A stretch of DNA of 53,836 nt from Pirellulaceae bacterium (lineage in GTDB: Bacteria; Planctomycetota; Planctomycetia; Pirellulales; Pirellulaceae), in contig JADYZV010000187.1 of NCBI GenBank assembly GCA_020852965.1, positions 1-53,836 on the forward strand. Direction: 5' to 3'. Positions 1 through 8,316 of the stretch are shown here, in pieces. Position 1 is the stretch's first letter; the number at the start of each line of letters is the position of its first letter. A model generated the notes under the pieces. The model made no database searches. It was given only the letters and a program-made list of their open reading frames with translations, and was not told the DNA's origin. Both the position numbers and the translations under genes were made by a program.

Positions 1-127
1 GCCTGCCGAAGAATAGAGTAGACCAAGGCGGGCAAACGATACCAAATCGAAGCTTATTCAACAAACGACCAAAACTGGTGTCGTTTGAAGCGCAAAATGA
101 TGGTCCCGTTTAAAGCGCAAAATGACA
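1..127. mobile_element. IS21-like insertion sequence, terminal end only (rest lies left of the window)
   Basis: Two copies of the 13-mer AAGCGCAAAATGA lie at 88-100 and 113-125, 25 bp apart. The second ends in ...TGACA at 127, so the element reads TGTCATTTTGCGC from its tip on the minus strand. Repeated subterminal motifs and a TG...CA tip are typical of IS21-family ends. The homology of the short-chain dehydrogenase gene stops exactly at this tip. No transposase is visible because the element runs off the window. The family assignment is inference. Confidence 0.6.
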
Positions 128-645
128 GCCAGCATCTGACCCAATGCCAATTGTCCTGCCTTGCTAGCCGCATAGGCAGACGCTCCCTCGTTGCTAAACA
201 TCCGAGTGCCATTGACCGAGGACATGATCACGATACTTCCACCCGTTTTTTTCAGATGGGGGACTGAGTGATGGATAGTAAGATAGGTTCCGGTCAGATT
301 GACTTGAATCGTACTCGACCAATCCTCCGGCGACAGCTCGTCGATCGGAGCCCACGTACCATTGGTGCCCGCATTGGCGCAAACGAAATCCAAGTGCCCC
401 CAGCGTTCGATGATTTTTGCAACGGCTTGCTGCACCTGCGGCGAGTCACCGACATCGGCCGCCGCGATCAATACTTCAGCACCTTGGTCGGCAATCGCGC
501 GCGCCACGGCCTCGAGCGGTTCCAAGTCACGCCCTGTCACGGCGACTTTTGCCCCACACTGCGCGGCGAGTAGCGCTATACCTCTTCCAATTCCCTCGCT
601 ACCACCTGTGACCCAGGCTACCTTGTTTTCAAGTGAGATCTGCAT
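58..645 (-). pseudogene. Short-chain dehydrogenase/reductase, 3' end cut off by an insertion sequence
   Basis: The N-terminal two thirds of a classical SDR are intact: the nucleotide-binding TGGSEGIGRG motif near residue 9, the NAG motif (CANAGT), a catalytic Ser in VIMSSVNG, and the active-site YAASK. The family is usually about 250 residues. Here homology stops right after YAASKAGQLALGQMLA, and the last ~22 codons are translated insertion-sequence end (58-127). The substrate-binding lobe and C-terminal helix are missing, so the product is probably inactive. The substrate cannot be told. The start is the ATG at 645, with a weak AGG upstream. Confidence 0.8.
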
Positions 646-776
646 AGTATTGCGGCCTAATTCGCGAATGAAGATTGATTGCGAAAGCTACTCTCGAACG
701 GATTTCTTCAACAGATTCTGAGACAGTGAATTGCCCGCAAAGAACTATAGATTTGATAAAGGGCGTCTATGGACGA

Positions 777-1094
777 TTACATCGACGCCATCGATCGGCA
801 GGCTTCTAAGCACTCACGACACGCCTTAGCGCATGCTTGGCAATGATCGTGATCGTGCGCGCCACATTGTTCCGCACACCACTCACAAATATCTGCACAC
901 AGCTTACAGATCGCATCGGAAAAGCGACTCTCGCGCGCCATCGCCTGTGCGCACAACAAACAGATGTCGATGCACTCGCGGCAGCAGTGGGGACAATCGT
1001 TGTCGCTATTCAAATCGATCATCGCATTCAGGCATGTTTCGCAGGCAATCGCACAGCGTTGGCAAGCTTTGATGCATTCTCTATTAGTACTCAT
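777..1094 (-). CDS. Cysteine-rich four-helix-bundle copper-storage-like protein (Csp/DUF326)
   Basis: This 105-residue protein is packed with Cys-x2-Cys and Cys-x3-Cys pairs spaced like helical repeats (CIKACQRCAIACETC, CPHCCRECIDICLLC, CKLCADICEWCAEQC, CQACAKACRECLEAC). It also has a HDHDHC stretch between the last helices. This is the pattern of the Csp four-helix-bundle proteins, which hold many Cu(I) ions in the core. There is no signal peptide, so a cytosolic Csp3-like form is likely. I chose the ATG at 1094 because GGAG lies 8 nt upstream; an in-frame ATG at 1112 has no such site. The next gene upstream, DsrE-like, is in the same orientation. Confidence 0.8.
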   Translation of the reverse strand: MSTNRECIKACQRCAIACETCLNAMIDLNSDNDCPHCCRECIDICLLCAQAMARESRFSDAICKLCADICEWCAEQCGAHDHDHCQACAKACRECLEACRSMASM

Positions 1095-1177
1095 CGTTCG
1101 TTCTCCAATCAAATAGGGTGAAGGGTAAAAACATTCAGTTTCTCGCTAGTTTGTGTCACTTCGGTTGAATGTCAAAC

Positions 1178-1753
1178 TTAGCGAAAGGGAATGTATGCGA
1201 AGTTATCCATTTGCAAGTTGATGTTGACTGTAGCGGCGGATACGGCAACCTTTACTTCCGGCGCCACATCGCTAGTGTCGATGCCTTGATGGGCCAAGGC
1301 CTGTCCACAAACGTATATTTGGACACCCGCTTCTCTTAACCGTTTTAACAGTTCTAGGTTGGCATTCTTAATTTGTCCCTTATCCTTCAAGTAAGGCTTT
1401 GCATGTTTGGCGTAGGCATCGTGAGATAACACTGCCAACGTTGCAGGACCGTGCAAAACCAGTGCCATCTTGAACCCGTATTCTGACCCTGCCTTAGCCT
1501 GCGTGTACTGGTTCAGAATCAAGGCGGCCCGATCAAGCCCCATGATAACGCTTCCCGATTTTTCGGCGGAACTGATATCGAGCTGTACTTTTGAGTTCGG
1601 CTTAGGTTGTTGCTCCGCATCTGACAACACGACAGTACCGCCATGGTCTTTGATAATCGGGTGTTCAAAGGCTGGCTGACCGGTAGGATCGCCCGCCACC
1701 GCCGTGGCTTGAACCATGAGGGCTAACAGCAAGGTAGCTATTACAAATCTCAT
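1178..1753 (-). CDS. Exported DsrE/DsrF-like protein
   Basis: The start at 1753 follows a GGAG site. The product opens with a signal peptide (MRFVIATLLLALMVQATAVAG), so it should act in the periplasm. The body matches the DsrE-like fold: a KMALVLHGPATLAVLSHDAY segment, then LLKRLREAGVQIYVCGQAL with the single conserved Cys of this family, and a C-terminal VKVAVSAATVN segment. DsrE-type proteins carry or transfer persulfide sulfur on that Cys. The sulfur-transport and rhodanese genes upstream on the same strand fit such a role. The exact partner is unknown. Confidence 0.75.
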   Translation of the reverse strand: MRFVIATLLLALMVQATAVAGDPTGQPAFEHPIIKDHGGTVVLSDAEQQPKPNSKVQLDISSAEKSGSVIMGLDRAALILNQYTQAKAGSEYGFKMALVLHGPATLAVLSHDAYAKHAKPYLKDKGQIKNANLELLKRLREAGVQIYVCGQALAHQGIDTSDVAPEVKVAVSAATVNINLQMDNFAYIPFR

Positions 1754-1837
1754 CTGTTCATCTCCATCCGTTATCATATTCTGACTAAACAACCACTACC
1801 GACCCAAGCAGGTTCAGAGCGACAGGTCTGCTTGCTT

Positions 1838-2443
1838 TCAGCGAGTAGCTAGTGTTTCCATTGCAATGAGAACGACGACGAGCAAAGCCACGCTACCCAT
1901 CACAACTAGCGTTCGATTTACCGGCAGGAGATCGTACAGAGTTAACTTGCCTCGATCCCCGATGGGGTCAATGTGGCGACTGATCCATCCGGACATTTCA
2001 GCAAACATAAACGAGCCGGCAATCATGCCCATGACCATGGCGAGTGCGTCGTAGTTGCCTTGTCCCAGTGCTGCTGCGCCGGTGCCTGGGCAATATGCCG
2101 AAAGCGCAAACCCAACTCCGAATAGCAGCCCACCGAGGGTGTTGGAAGCGAATCGCGTCGGTTTAATGTGCATCTCAACTAATCCAGCGCGGTGCAAGAA
2201 GTGAATTCCCAACGCTCCCACGACCACCGCCGACAACATGACTTTAACGACGGTATAGTCTACTAGTAGAAGCTGGCCCACCAGCACGTGGAATTTGGCT
2301 ACACCTCCCTTTTGAAGAAGAAATCCAAAGACGACGCCGAAGACTAAGCCCTGAATCAGTGCTTTCGCAGGTGCGACCTTGGGCTGCGAGTCCGTTGCCT
2401 GGGCCAAGTCCGAATTAGTTTTTGGTTTAGTTATCGTTGCCAT
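1838..2443 (-). CDS. YeeE/YedE-type sulfur transport protein, half A (DUF6691-like)
   Basis: This 201-residue membrane protein has about five hydrophobic segments. It carries the family motif GVGFALSAYCPGTGAAALGQG, whose Cys lies in a Gly-rich loop. YeeE/YedE proteins such as TsuA move thiosulfate or related sulfur compounds through the inner membrane using conserved Cys residues. In this organism the transporter is split into two genes, this one and 2565-3125, as in PmpA/PmpB-type pairs. AGGAC lies about 8 nt before the ATG. A roughly 120-bp gap with a short duplicated 18-mer (about 2516-2551) separates it from the partner gene. Confidence 0.8.
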   Translation of the reverse strand: MATITKPKTNSDLAQATDSQPKVAPAKALIQGLVFGVVFGFLLQKGGVAKFHVLVGQLLLVDYTVVKVMLSAVVVGALGIHFLHRAGLVEMHIKPTRFASNTLGGLLFGVGFALSAYCPGTGAAALGQGNYDALAMVMGMIAGSFMFAEMSGWISRHIDPIGDRGKLTLYDLLPVNRTLVVMGSVALLVVVLIAMETLATR

Positions 2444-2564
2444 TAATTTGTCCTGTGGTCAATTGTTACGATTCTTTGTTAATCATTCAGTCGAACAATG
2501 CGACCGAGATCACCGACATACATCGCGACACGGACATACCTCGCGACACGCCGCTCGACATTGT

Positions 2565-3125
2565 CTAAACCGCATACATCAGCATTGCGGTAACGATACC
2601 GCCGATAAAAAAGCAAATTGCAGAGACCCACGATCCGATCGCCAGTTGTAGCGTTCCGCTAATGCCATGCCCGCTCGTACAACCTCCGGCCATTCTCGCT
2701 CCGAAAGCCATCAACACACCTCCCACCAACGCGACCACACCGCGCAGGAGATAACTATCGCTTCCGAATCTCTCTTGCCACATTGCAGGCAGAAACTTGC
2801 CGGTCAATTCGCCCCCCATCCAGGCAGCAAGAAATGAACCAGCAACCACCGCCAGTACCAGCATCAACTCCCAGCCGACCTTCGGTGGGTTATCCTTAAA
2901 GTATTTCAGTGATCGCGTGTGCCCGGGAGCGACTTGCAAACCAATGCTTCCAGCGACTCGTGCGTAGGCGTTCGAGGCACCTAGCGGTTTATTCGAAAAG
3001 TAGAATGTCAACATGGAAAGCACGCCGATGAGAGCACCGACGATATAAGGCGACCATGCAGGACCAGGGTACTGCAGCGGATCGACCTCGCCAATGATCC
3101 AGATCGGTGCGATCAACTCAAGCAT
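2565..3125 (-). CDS. YeeE/YedE-type sulfur transport protein, half B
   Basis: This is a 186-residue membrane protein with four or five hydrophobic segments. It has the second diagnostic motif of the family, FGARMAGGCTSGHGISG, with Cys and His in a Gly-rich re-entrant loop. It is the likely partner of the 1838-2443 product, together making one complete sulfur transporter. Its ATG at 3125 overlaps the end of the metallo-beta-lactamase/rhodanese gene by 8 bp, so the two are probably translationally coupled. The coupling links sulfur-compound uptake to persulfide handling. The real substrate (thiosulfate, sulfide or persulfide) is not visible. Confidence 0.82.
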   Translation of the reverse strand: MLELIAPIWIIGEVDPLQYPGPAWSPYIVGALIGVLSMLTFYFSNKPLGASNAYARVAGSIGLQVAPGHTRSLKYFKDNPPKVGWELMLVLAVVAGSFLAAWMGGELTGKFLPAMWQERFGSDSYLLRGVVALVGGVLMAFGARMAGGCTSGHGISGTLQLAIGSWVSAICFFIGGIVTAMLMYAV

Positions 3126-4533
3126 GGCTCACCTCCTTCTCCATTTCTACCGGATAGCCCGCTGCGGTCCACGCGCTCCAACTTCCGGGAACATTCGAAA
3201 CCTGAGTAAAGCCTCGTGACTTCATTAGGCTTGATGCGATACTGGCCCGATAGCCGCTGGCGCAATACGTTGCATAGTGCTGCTCTTTGTCCAAACCCGT
3301 GATTCGATCTCGCATGTCAGCGATGAAGTGATGCTCGGCACCAGGAATGTGACCTTCGGACCACTCTCCGGGAGAACGCACGTCGAGGATGATCGGCCCG
3401 GCGCCCGATTTTTGAAGCTCGCGAAGCTCTTGCACCGGCATTTGCTCGAGCTGCTCCATGGGCAAGCCGATCATCTCCCAAGCCTTCATCCCTCCGGCGA
3501 GATAACCTGCGAATTGACTGTGGCCACTACGAACGCTCAATCGTTGAATTCGCTCGACATCTTTGTCGTCGTCAACCACGAGCAGCAGTCGCTGATCCAA
3601 ATCGAGCATCTGCCCAAGCCAAGCCGACATCTCCGGTCGATCGCCAATATTGATGCTTCCCGGCACATGTCCGCCACCGAAGGCCGTCATGCTGCGTGTG
3701 TCGATGATTGTCACACCCGACTGACGCGAGACCTTGCGAAATTCATGCGGCGGCAAGGCGGGAATCGTCGGCAAGCGGTCCATGATCGCTGGCCCACCAG
3801 CATTGACCTTCTTCAGTTTTGGGTAGTGCCAAGGAACCGGCGGTGCGTCGCCGACGACGAACTCACGAAATCCGGCAAAATTGGGGAACGACAAAAACTT
3901 ATTCGTGCGTCGCTCGTAGCCGATGGTGCTATTGAGTCGATCGCCAATGTCGGCACCACAGGCCGAACCCGCTCCGTGACCAGGATAGATGGTCACATAG
4001 TCCTCCAGCTTGAGGTAGAAGTCGTAGAGGGTGTCGTAAAGGGACTTGGCCAGCTCATCCGTTTCAGCCGATCCGAGCAGATCTGGTCGTCCCGCCGAAC
4101 CAACAAACAATGAGTCACCGGTAAAAACCGCCCACGGCCTATCGGGGTGCTTCGCCTCACAAAGTAAAAAGGACAGGTGTTCGGGCGTGTGCCCGGGTGT
4201 ATGACGAGCGGTCAGGGTGAACGATCCGAAGTCAAACGTTTGCCCATCGAAAACCGCTTCTCCTTCAAACTCGTATTCGGCCTCGATGCCGCTCAGATAG
4301 ACCTTTGCAGTGCCTACTCGTTCTGCCAACGAGCGGCTGCCGGATACGAAGTCTGCATGAATGTGCGTCTCAAAAATGTGCGTGATCGATACACCATGCT
4401 TCCTCGCGAACTGCTCGTAGATTTCGACGTCGGTACGCGGATCAATCACAGCCGACTGGCCCGTACTTGTGTCGGCCACAAGATATGATAGCTGCGCGAT
4501 TCCCTCGGTCAGAATAGATTCGAGAATAAACAT
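3118..4533 (-). CDS. Metallo-beta-lactamase fold hydrolase with two rhodanese domains (persulfide dioxygenase-like)
   Basis: The N-terminal ~250 residues form a glyoxalase-II/ETHE1-like metallo-beta-lactamase domain. It has THIHADFVSG (HxHxD metal motif), HTPGHTPEHLSF, FTGDSLFVG and a late YPGHG. Two rhodanese domains follow. The first (IDTRSMTAFGGGHVPGSINI) lacks an obvious active-site Cys. The second has the loop YCASGYRAS with a catalytic-type Cys. Proteins of this build oxidise glutathione or protein persulfides to sulfite and thiosulfate. I chose the ATG at 4533, which starts the conserved MFILESIL and has AGGTG upstream; a longer reading to 4635 has no family similarity. It heads the operon with the split YeeE/YedE transporter. 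Confidence 0.83.
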   Translation of the reverse strand: MFILESILTEGIAQLSYLVADTSTGQSAVIDPRTDVEIYEQFARKHGVSITHIFETHIHADFVSGSRSLAERVGTAKVYLSGIEAEYEFEGEAVFDGQTFDFGSFTLTARHTPGHTPEHLSFLLCEAKHPDRPWAVFTGDSLFVGSAGRPDLLGSAETDELAKSLYDTLYDFYLKLEDYVTIYPGHGAGSACGADIGDRLNSTIGYERRTNKFLSFPNFAGFREFVVGDAPPVPWHYPKLKKVNAGGPAIMDRLPTIPALPPHEFRKVSRQSGVTIIDTRSMTAFGGGHVPGSINIGDRPEMSAWLGQMLDLDQRLLLVVDDDKDVERIQRLSVRSGHSQFAGYLAGGMKAWEMIGLPMEQLEQMPVQELRELQKSGAGPIILDVRSPGEWSEGHIPGAEHHFIADMRDRITGLDKEQHYATYCASGYRASIASSLMKSRGFTQVSNVPGSWSAWTAAGYPVEMEKEVSHA

Positions 4534-4738
4534 GGCATGGACACCTGATTGTTGAAAGTTTTGCGATGTTGGACAGCCGTTTTCGTGATGAATTAGCCGA
4601 GACGCTGAGAGGGTGAGAAGGACTGAAGAAAGCAATTATTGCGCCAAACAAAAATCCAAATTAAAGGAATGAGGTTTGCATCTCTTGGAACATCTCTAAT
4701 ATTTGCTCCGAGATAACTCGGCCTGCCTCACTCAATGA

Positions 4739-5047
4739 TTGGCGGGATGGTTGATGGGATTGTTGTCATGGTTGGTAGCAGCCGGCCGTGATACGATCAG
4801 TCAGATCGTGATTGTCTGGATGGTGACCACTACGATTGGAATTGGTCATTTGCATCACAGCATTGTTGGCAGCGTAGAAGTATTGGCTGGTCTGTTCACG
4901 TCCGGCGAAACAATGTTTACCGACTTCGGTCCTTTCTTATTGTGGACCACGCTCGGAAAAGCGATCGGCGGCCCCGTGTTTTTAGCGCTCCTAAAACATA
5001 CGCACGCCCGCGCCGAAGCGCCTATCGGCCGAAACCATACGGTTTAG
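4739..5047 (+). pseudogene. C-terminal remnant of a formate/nitrite transporter (FNT family)
   Basis: The 102 codons match the C-terminal third of FNT-family channels: GWLMGLLSWLVAAGRDTISQI, GIGHLHHSIVGSVEVLAG and LWTTLGKAIGGPVFLALLKH. The family is about 270-290 residues. An in-frame TGA lies directly before the TTG at 4739, and no upstream frame continues the homology. The first four membrane segments are therefore gone. It sits in a gap between two minus-strand operons, with nothing that would drive its expression. Confidence 0.75.
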
Positions 5048-5098
5048 ATCCAATTTGCTTGCTCCCTCTGCCTGCGACCTGTGGTTGATTTGCTTCAT

Positions 5099-6286
5099 CT
5101 ATTCAGAGGGCTCGGGCGATTCACCCTTGTCACGTAGCCAGACTTCGATAGTTGACGGCACGATCTGCTCGACCTCCAGATCACTCGGAACGTTTTTGAG
5201 GCTCTGCCGCGCGTCCATTCGAGAGTCCCGCCCTTCACTCGTATTCTCCAAATCGAGCGAAACGACGATGGCTGCTGCGTCAAGTAGACTGAATGCCCCC
5301 TCGGATCCGCTGAGAGTCACCTCGGCGTTCGCCAACTTAGGATCATCCACTATTAAGCTCTCCGGTACGTTGCGGTATTCGATGGGCACCACAATCGTAC
5401 GTTGTATGGAATCGGTGTGATAGGCGAATAGAAACCAAAGGACACATGCAATAAACAAGGCGAGGGACTTGGTGCCGAGACGGTTCAGTACGTGCTTCTC
5501 AGTGACATCCGTTGTCGTCATTCGATCCTGATACCAATGTTGAAGTCGCTCGACGAGTTCAGTGGATTGGACAACATCGAGTTGACCCGCGTGGGCAAGT
5601 GTAATGGTGCCGCGCTCTTCCGAGACAGCAATCACAAGCGAGTCGCAATGTTCCGAGGTTCCCAGCGCAGCGGCATGACGTGTTCCGCCCGGCCCAATCT
5701 TGAACAGATTGCTGGAAAGAGGCAAATGCACCCCGAGTTGCGCAATTCGATTTCCGTCAACGATAACTGCACCATCGTGCCCCGGAGATTGAGTGTCAAA
5801 AATACTTCGGATTAGCTCGAAACTAAGGCGCGCGTCAACCATGACACCTCCACGAGTATGCCGGCCAAGTGGTTCTTTGCCTGGCAACACGATCAGCGCG
5901 CCAACCCGAAGCTCAGCAAGCGACACAATAGCCTCAACTAGTATATTGACGACCTCTTGAGCAGGCTCTTTGGCTGTCGCACCGCGCCCCCACTTCCAGG
6001 CTGAAAGTCGCTCAATTTCGCGGCGCATGTCCTGCTGAAAAATGACGACGATGGCGATCAATCCAGCTAGGAAACCAACCTGAAACATCACGGTTGTCAT
6101 GTACATCTCCAACTCGCGCGCTAGAGCATACAAGGCTCCGAGTGAGACCAACAGAAAACCGAGCGACTGCGATGCGCGTTGTCGCAACCAGCAGATGGCG
6201 GCATAAATTAATACAGCCACTACCCCCACGTCCAAGACATCGGCCAGGCGAACACTATGGACAAGCTGGTCGAAAAATGTTTCCAC
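5099..6286 (-). CDS. CdaA-type diadenylate cyclase fused to a YbbR (CdaR-like) domain
   Basis: This is a membrane enzyme predicted to make cyclic di-AMP from two ATP. Three hydrophobic segments fill roughly residues 17-83. A DAC domain follows, with the DGA motif (GHDGAVIVDG) near residue 171 and the second motif GGTRHAAALG near 203-205. A fourth membrane segment (ALFIACVLWFLFAY) then leads into a C-terminal YbbR domain (VPIEYRNVPESL, VTLSG, IVPSTIEVWL). In Firmicutes the YbbR protein CdaR is a separate regulator of CdaA. The usual RHR of the second motif reads RHA here. I chose the GTG at 6286 (AGAAGG 7 nt upstream) over a TTG at 6328. Confidence 0.82.
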   Translation of the reverse strand: METFFDQLVHSVRLADVLDVGVVAVLIYAAICWLRQRASQSLGFLLVSLGALYALARELEMYMTTVMFQVGFLAGLIAIVVIFQQDMRREIERLSAWKWGRGATAKEPAQEVVNILVEAIVSLAELRVGALIVLPGKEPLGRHTRGGVMVDARLSFELIRSIFDTQSPGHDGAVIVDGNRIAQLGVHLPLSSNLFKIGPGGTRHAAALGTSEHCDSLVIAVSEERGTITLAHAGQLDVVQSTELVERLQHWYQDRMTTTDVTEKHVLNRLGTKSLALFIACVLWFLFAYHTDSIQRTIVVPIEYRNVPESLIVDDPKLANAEVTLSGSEGAFSLLDAAAIVVSLDLENTSEGRDSRMDARQSLKNVPSDLEVEQIVPSTIEVWLRDKGESPEPSE

Positions 6287-6375
6287 AAGGTAGCCTTCTG
6301 TATGCTCGTTGGTTTCAATTCGACCCAATTGGAAACGATGACCTTACCTCTTTGCAAAGCCAGCTAAACCAACAA

Positions 6376-6894
6376 TTATTTTGATTTGCGCGCGGTCGTT
6401 CTCAAGATTCCATCGGTAAGTATCTTCGCCCGCAGGCCCCCTCGAAAGTTTGCCCGCATGAATTTCTGTGCGCCAGGCGAAACAAGGCGATCCATCCACT
6501 GACAGGGCGTACACTCCTGAGCCCCTTCAAACTGAATGTTTTGGATCTCGAACTGCGCACCTAGCAGTTTCGCTAGATCAATATCGCGCACGACGATATT
6601 GCGACGAAAGATTGAATCGGCCAGTTGCGGCAGGCGGAATTCATCACGAATCTCCTCAATGGCGTTCTCTGAGATGAAGGTTACTTGACCCATTCGATTC
6701 GATTCGCCAGTCGAATATCTGTCGCCGCGCAGTCCTTTGCCGGCGATGCACTCGACTTCAGTAACTTCCTCGATGCCATGTGTCAGGCATTCCTCCCCTT
6801 CCTTCGTCCAATAGTCATGCCCTGGCGAAATGAATATCCGAACAACTTCCATGGTCGGAGAGGTGGTCAACAGATTTAGAATAGGATTTGCCAT
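6376..6894 (-). CDS. MOSC domain protein
   Basis: This 172-residue protein has the MOSC beta-barrel pattern: VECIAGKGLRGDRYS near residue 48, QVTFISENAIEEI, and RRNIVVRDIDLAKLLGAQFEI. A Cys pair, AQECTPCQWMD, corresponds to the conserved Cys region of the domain. MOSC domains bind sulfur carried on Cys or molybdenum cofactor and serve in sulfur transfer or detoxification. Stand-alone versions of this length are common and of unknown substrate. The first 14 residues before MEVVRIFISPGHDY may be extra, since homologues tend to begin near that point. The neighbouring diadenylate cyclase starts 90 bp away. Confidence 0.75.
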   Translation of the reverse strand: MANPILNLLTTSPTMEVVRIFISPGHDYWTKEGEECLTHGIEEVTEVECIAGKGLRGDRYSTGESNRMGQVTFISENAIEEIRDEFRLPQLADSIFRRNIVVRDIDLAKLLGAQFEIQNIQFEGAQECTPCQWMDRLVSPGAQKFMRANFRGGLRAKILTDGILRTTARKSK

Positions 6895-7041
6895 GAAGTG
6901 TTAGTCCTGCAGGTGGTGTGCCGATTTGTGGAGAATAGGTATAGGCTGGCTGCGAAACAGGAAGAGCTGTTCCTAAACACGGACCAAAGCCAAACGGCTG
7001 TTGAGACCATATTCCTTGGCAAGGCTTAGACAACACTAGCC

Positions 7042-7392
7042 TTAGTGGCTGTTTGTACTTGTCAACTGCAAGCCGACTACTGAGAGGATCAGGCTAGAGA
7101 GAAAGAACATACGCCAGAAGGTCACAGGCTCTTTGAACAACAAAACTCCGGCAATGACGGTACCGATTGCCCCGATTGCTCCCCAAACGGCATAGGCAGT
7201 GCCAACGGCGATGGCTTTTTCACCCCCCATGGCACGAAACAGCAGGTACATGCTGATGCTTGCGCAAAGGACAAAAACGCTCAACCAGAGCCACATGTAT
7301 TTGCCTGTTGCGTACTGAGCCTTTCCCAAGCTGATGGCGAACCCCGTCTCGAACAGGCCGCCGATGATCAGCATTATCCAGTTGACGCTCAT
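7042..7392 (-). CDS. Small multidrug resistance (SMR) family transporter, SugE/Gdx-like
   Basis: This 116-residue protein has four transmembrane segments, standard for the SMR family. The essential membrane Glu lies in the first segment (GGLFETGFAISLGKA). GTAYAVWGAIGAIGTVIAG matches the conserved third segment. The G-L-F-E-T-G-F context resembles SugE/Gdx (guanidinium or quaternary ammonium exporters) more than EmrE. I looked for a guanidine riboswitch upstream (7393-7580) and saw none. It is a probable proton-coupled exporter acting as a dimer in the inner membrane. Confidence 0.82.
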   Translation of the reverse strand: MSVNWIMLIIGGLFETGFAISLGKAQYATGKYMWLWLSVFVLCASISMYLLFRAMGGEKAIAVGTAYAVWGAIGAIGTVIAGVLLFKEPVTFWRMFFLSSLILSVVGLQLTSTNSH

Positions 7393-7583
7393 CCTAATTT
7401 GTCCACCGATTCGGCCCCCAAAACTGTATTATCTATGATTGGTTTTAGCTTCGCTAGATCCAAGGTGATCGTTTGTTCCAAATCGACAGACATGTTGAGG
7501 CTCAGAGATTATTGCGAGGATGATTTTGGCGTTAGTATATTGTACCAACTACTTGGTCTCCAGACTCTCAAAGAGGCACTTTC

Positions 7584-8234
7584 ATGACGGCAGCGAACCC
7601 AACCAAATCGTTTTATGACCGCATCAGCCACGCGTATGACTTGATTGCCGACGGTGGCGAGCACGAGGCGCGACAGCGTGGCTTGGAACTGTTGAATATT
7701 CAGCCGGGCGAGTCGGTGTTGGAGATCGGCTTCGGAACGGGGCACACATTGCTCGCGCTGGCGAAAGCGGTCGGACCATCCGGTCATGTGGTCGGTATCG
7801 ATATTTCAACTGGTATGAGAGATGTCGCCAGAAATCGCCTGCGCGACGAAAACTGCGAAAACCTGGTTCGATTGCTAGTGCAGACTGTGCCGCCTCTACC
7901 ACTCGAGTCGGCGACCGTCGATGCGGTGACCATGAGCTTTACTCTTGAGTTGTTTCCGCTACACGAGATTCCCATACTGCTCGCAGAGTGTCGTCGAGTT
8001 CTTAGACCGCATGGACGCCTGGGGGTAGTAAGCATGGCAACCGTGGATGAAGGCGAGCGAGCAAGTATGTTAGAAAAGACTTACGTTTGGATGCACAACC
8101 ATTTTCCGCACATCGTCGATTGCCAGCCAATTCCACTCGAAGTCTTGTTGGCCTCAGCCGGTTTTTCGATTCAGCAAAAAGCGAAGCTAGAGATCTTCAC
8201 GATGCCCGTCGCTGCTGTCGTTGGAACCTGTTAA
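7584..8234 (+). CDS. Class I SAM-dependent methyltransferase (UbiE/Methyltransf_11-like)
   Basis: This 216-residue protein begins FYDRISHAYDLIADGGE, then has SAM motif I VLEIGFGTGHTLLAL, motif II VVGIDIS, and the later VDAVTMSFTLELF and RVLRPHGRLGVVSM segments. All are characteristic of the UbiE-type family. The start ATG has AGAGG 7-8 nt upstream. The substrate cannot be inferred. It reads away from the SMR gene, so 7393-7583 must carry two divergent promoters. It stops 83 bp before the convergent isomerase gene, and no terminator is obvious there. Confidence 0.8.
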   Translation: MTAANPTKSFYDRISHAYDLIADGGEHEARQRGLELLNIQPGESVLEIGFGTGHTLLALAKAVGPSGHVVGIDISTGMRDVARNRLRDENCENLVRLLVQTVPPLPLESATVDAVTMSFTLELFPLHEIPILLAECRRVLRPHGRLGVVSMATVDEGERASMLEKTYVWMHNHFPHIVDCQPIPLEVLLASAGFSIQQKAKLEIFTMPVAAVVGTC

Positions 8235-8316
8235 GCAACTGCACAGCAACCGATCGGGGGAGCGATCCGCGACGAACGCGTGAATGGCTCCTGCATCGAT
8301 AACTCGTGGCACTAAC

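Noticed and set aside
2516-2551. Short tandem duplication of an 18-mer (ACATAC.TCGCGACACG) between the YeeE/YedE genes
   Set aside because: Only two imperfect copies with no structure, so I could not attach a role. It is mentioned only in passing.
7393-7583. Guanidine riboswitch upstream of the SMR gene
   Set aside because: None of the conserved guanidine-I, -II or -III motifs is visible on the gene's strand.
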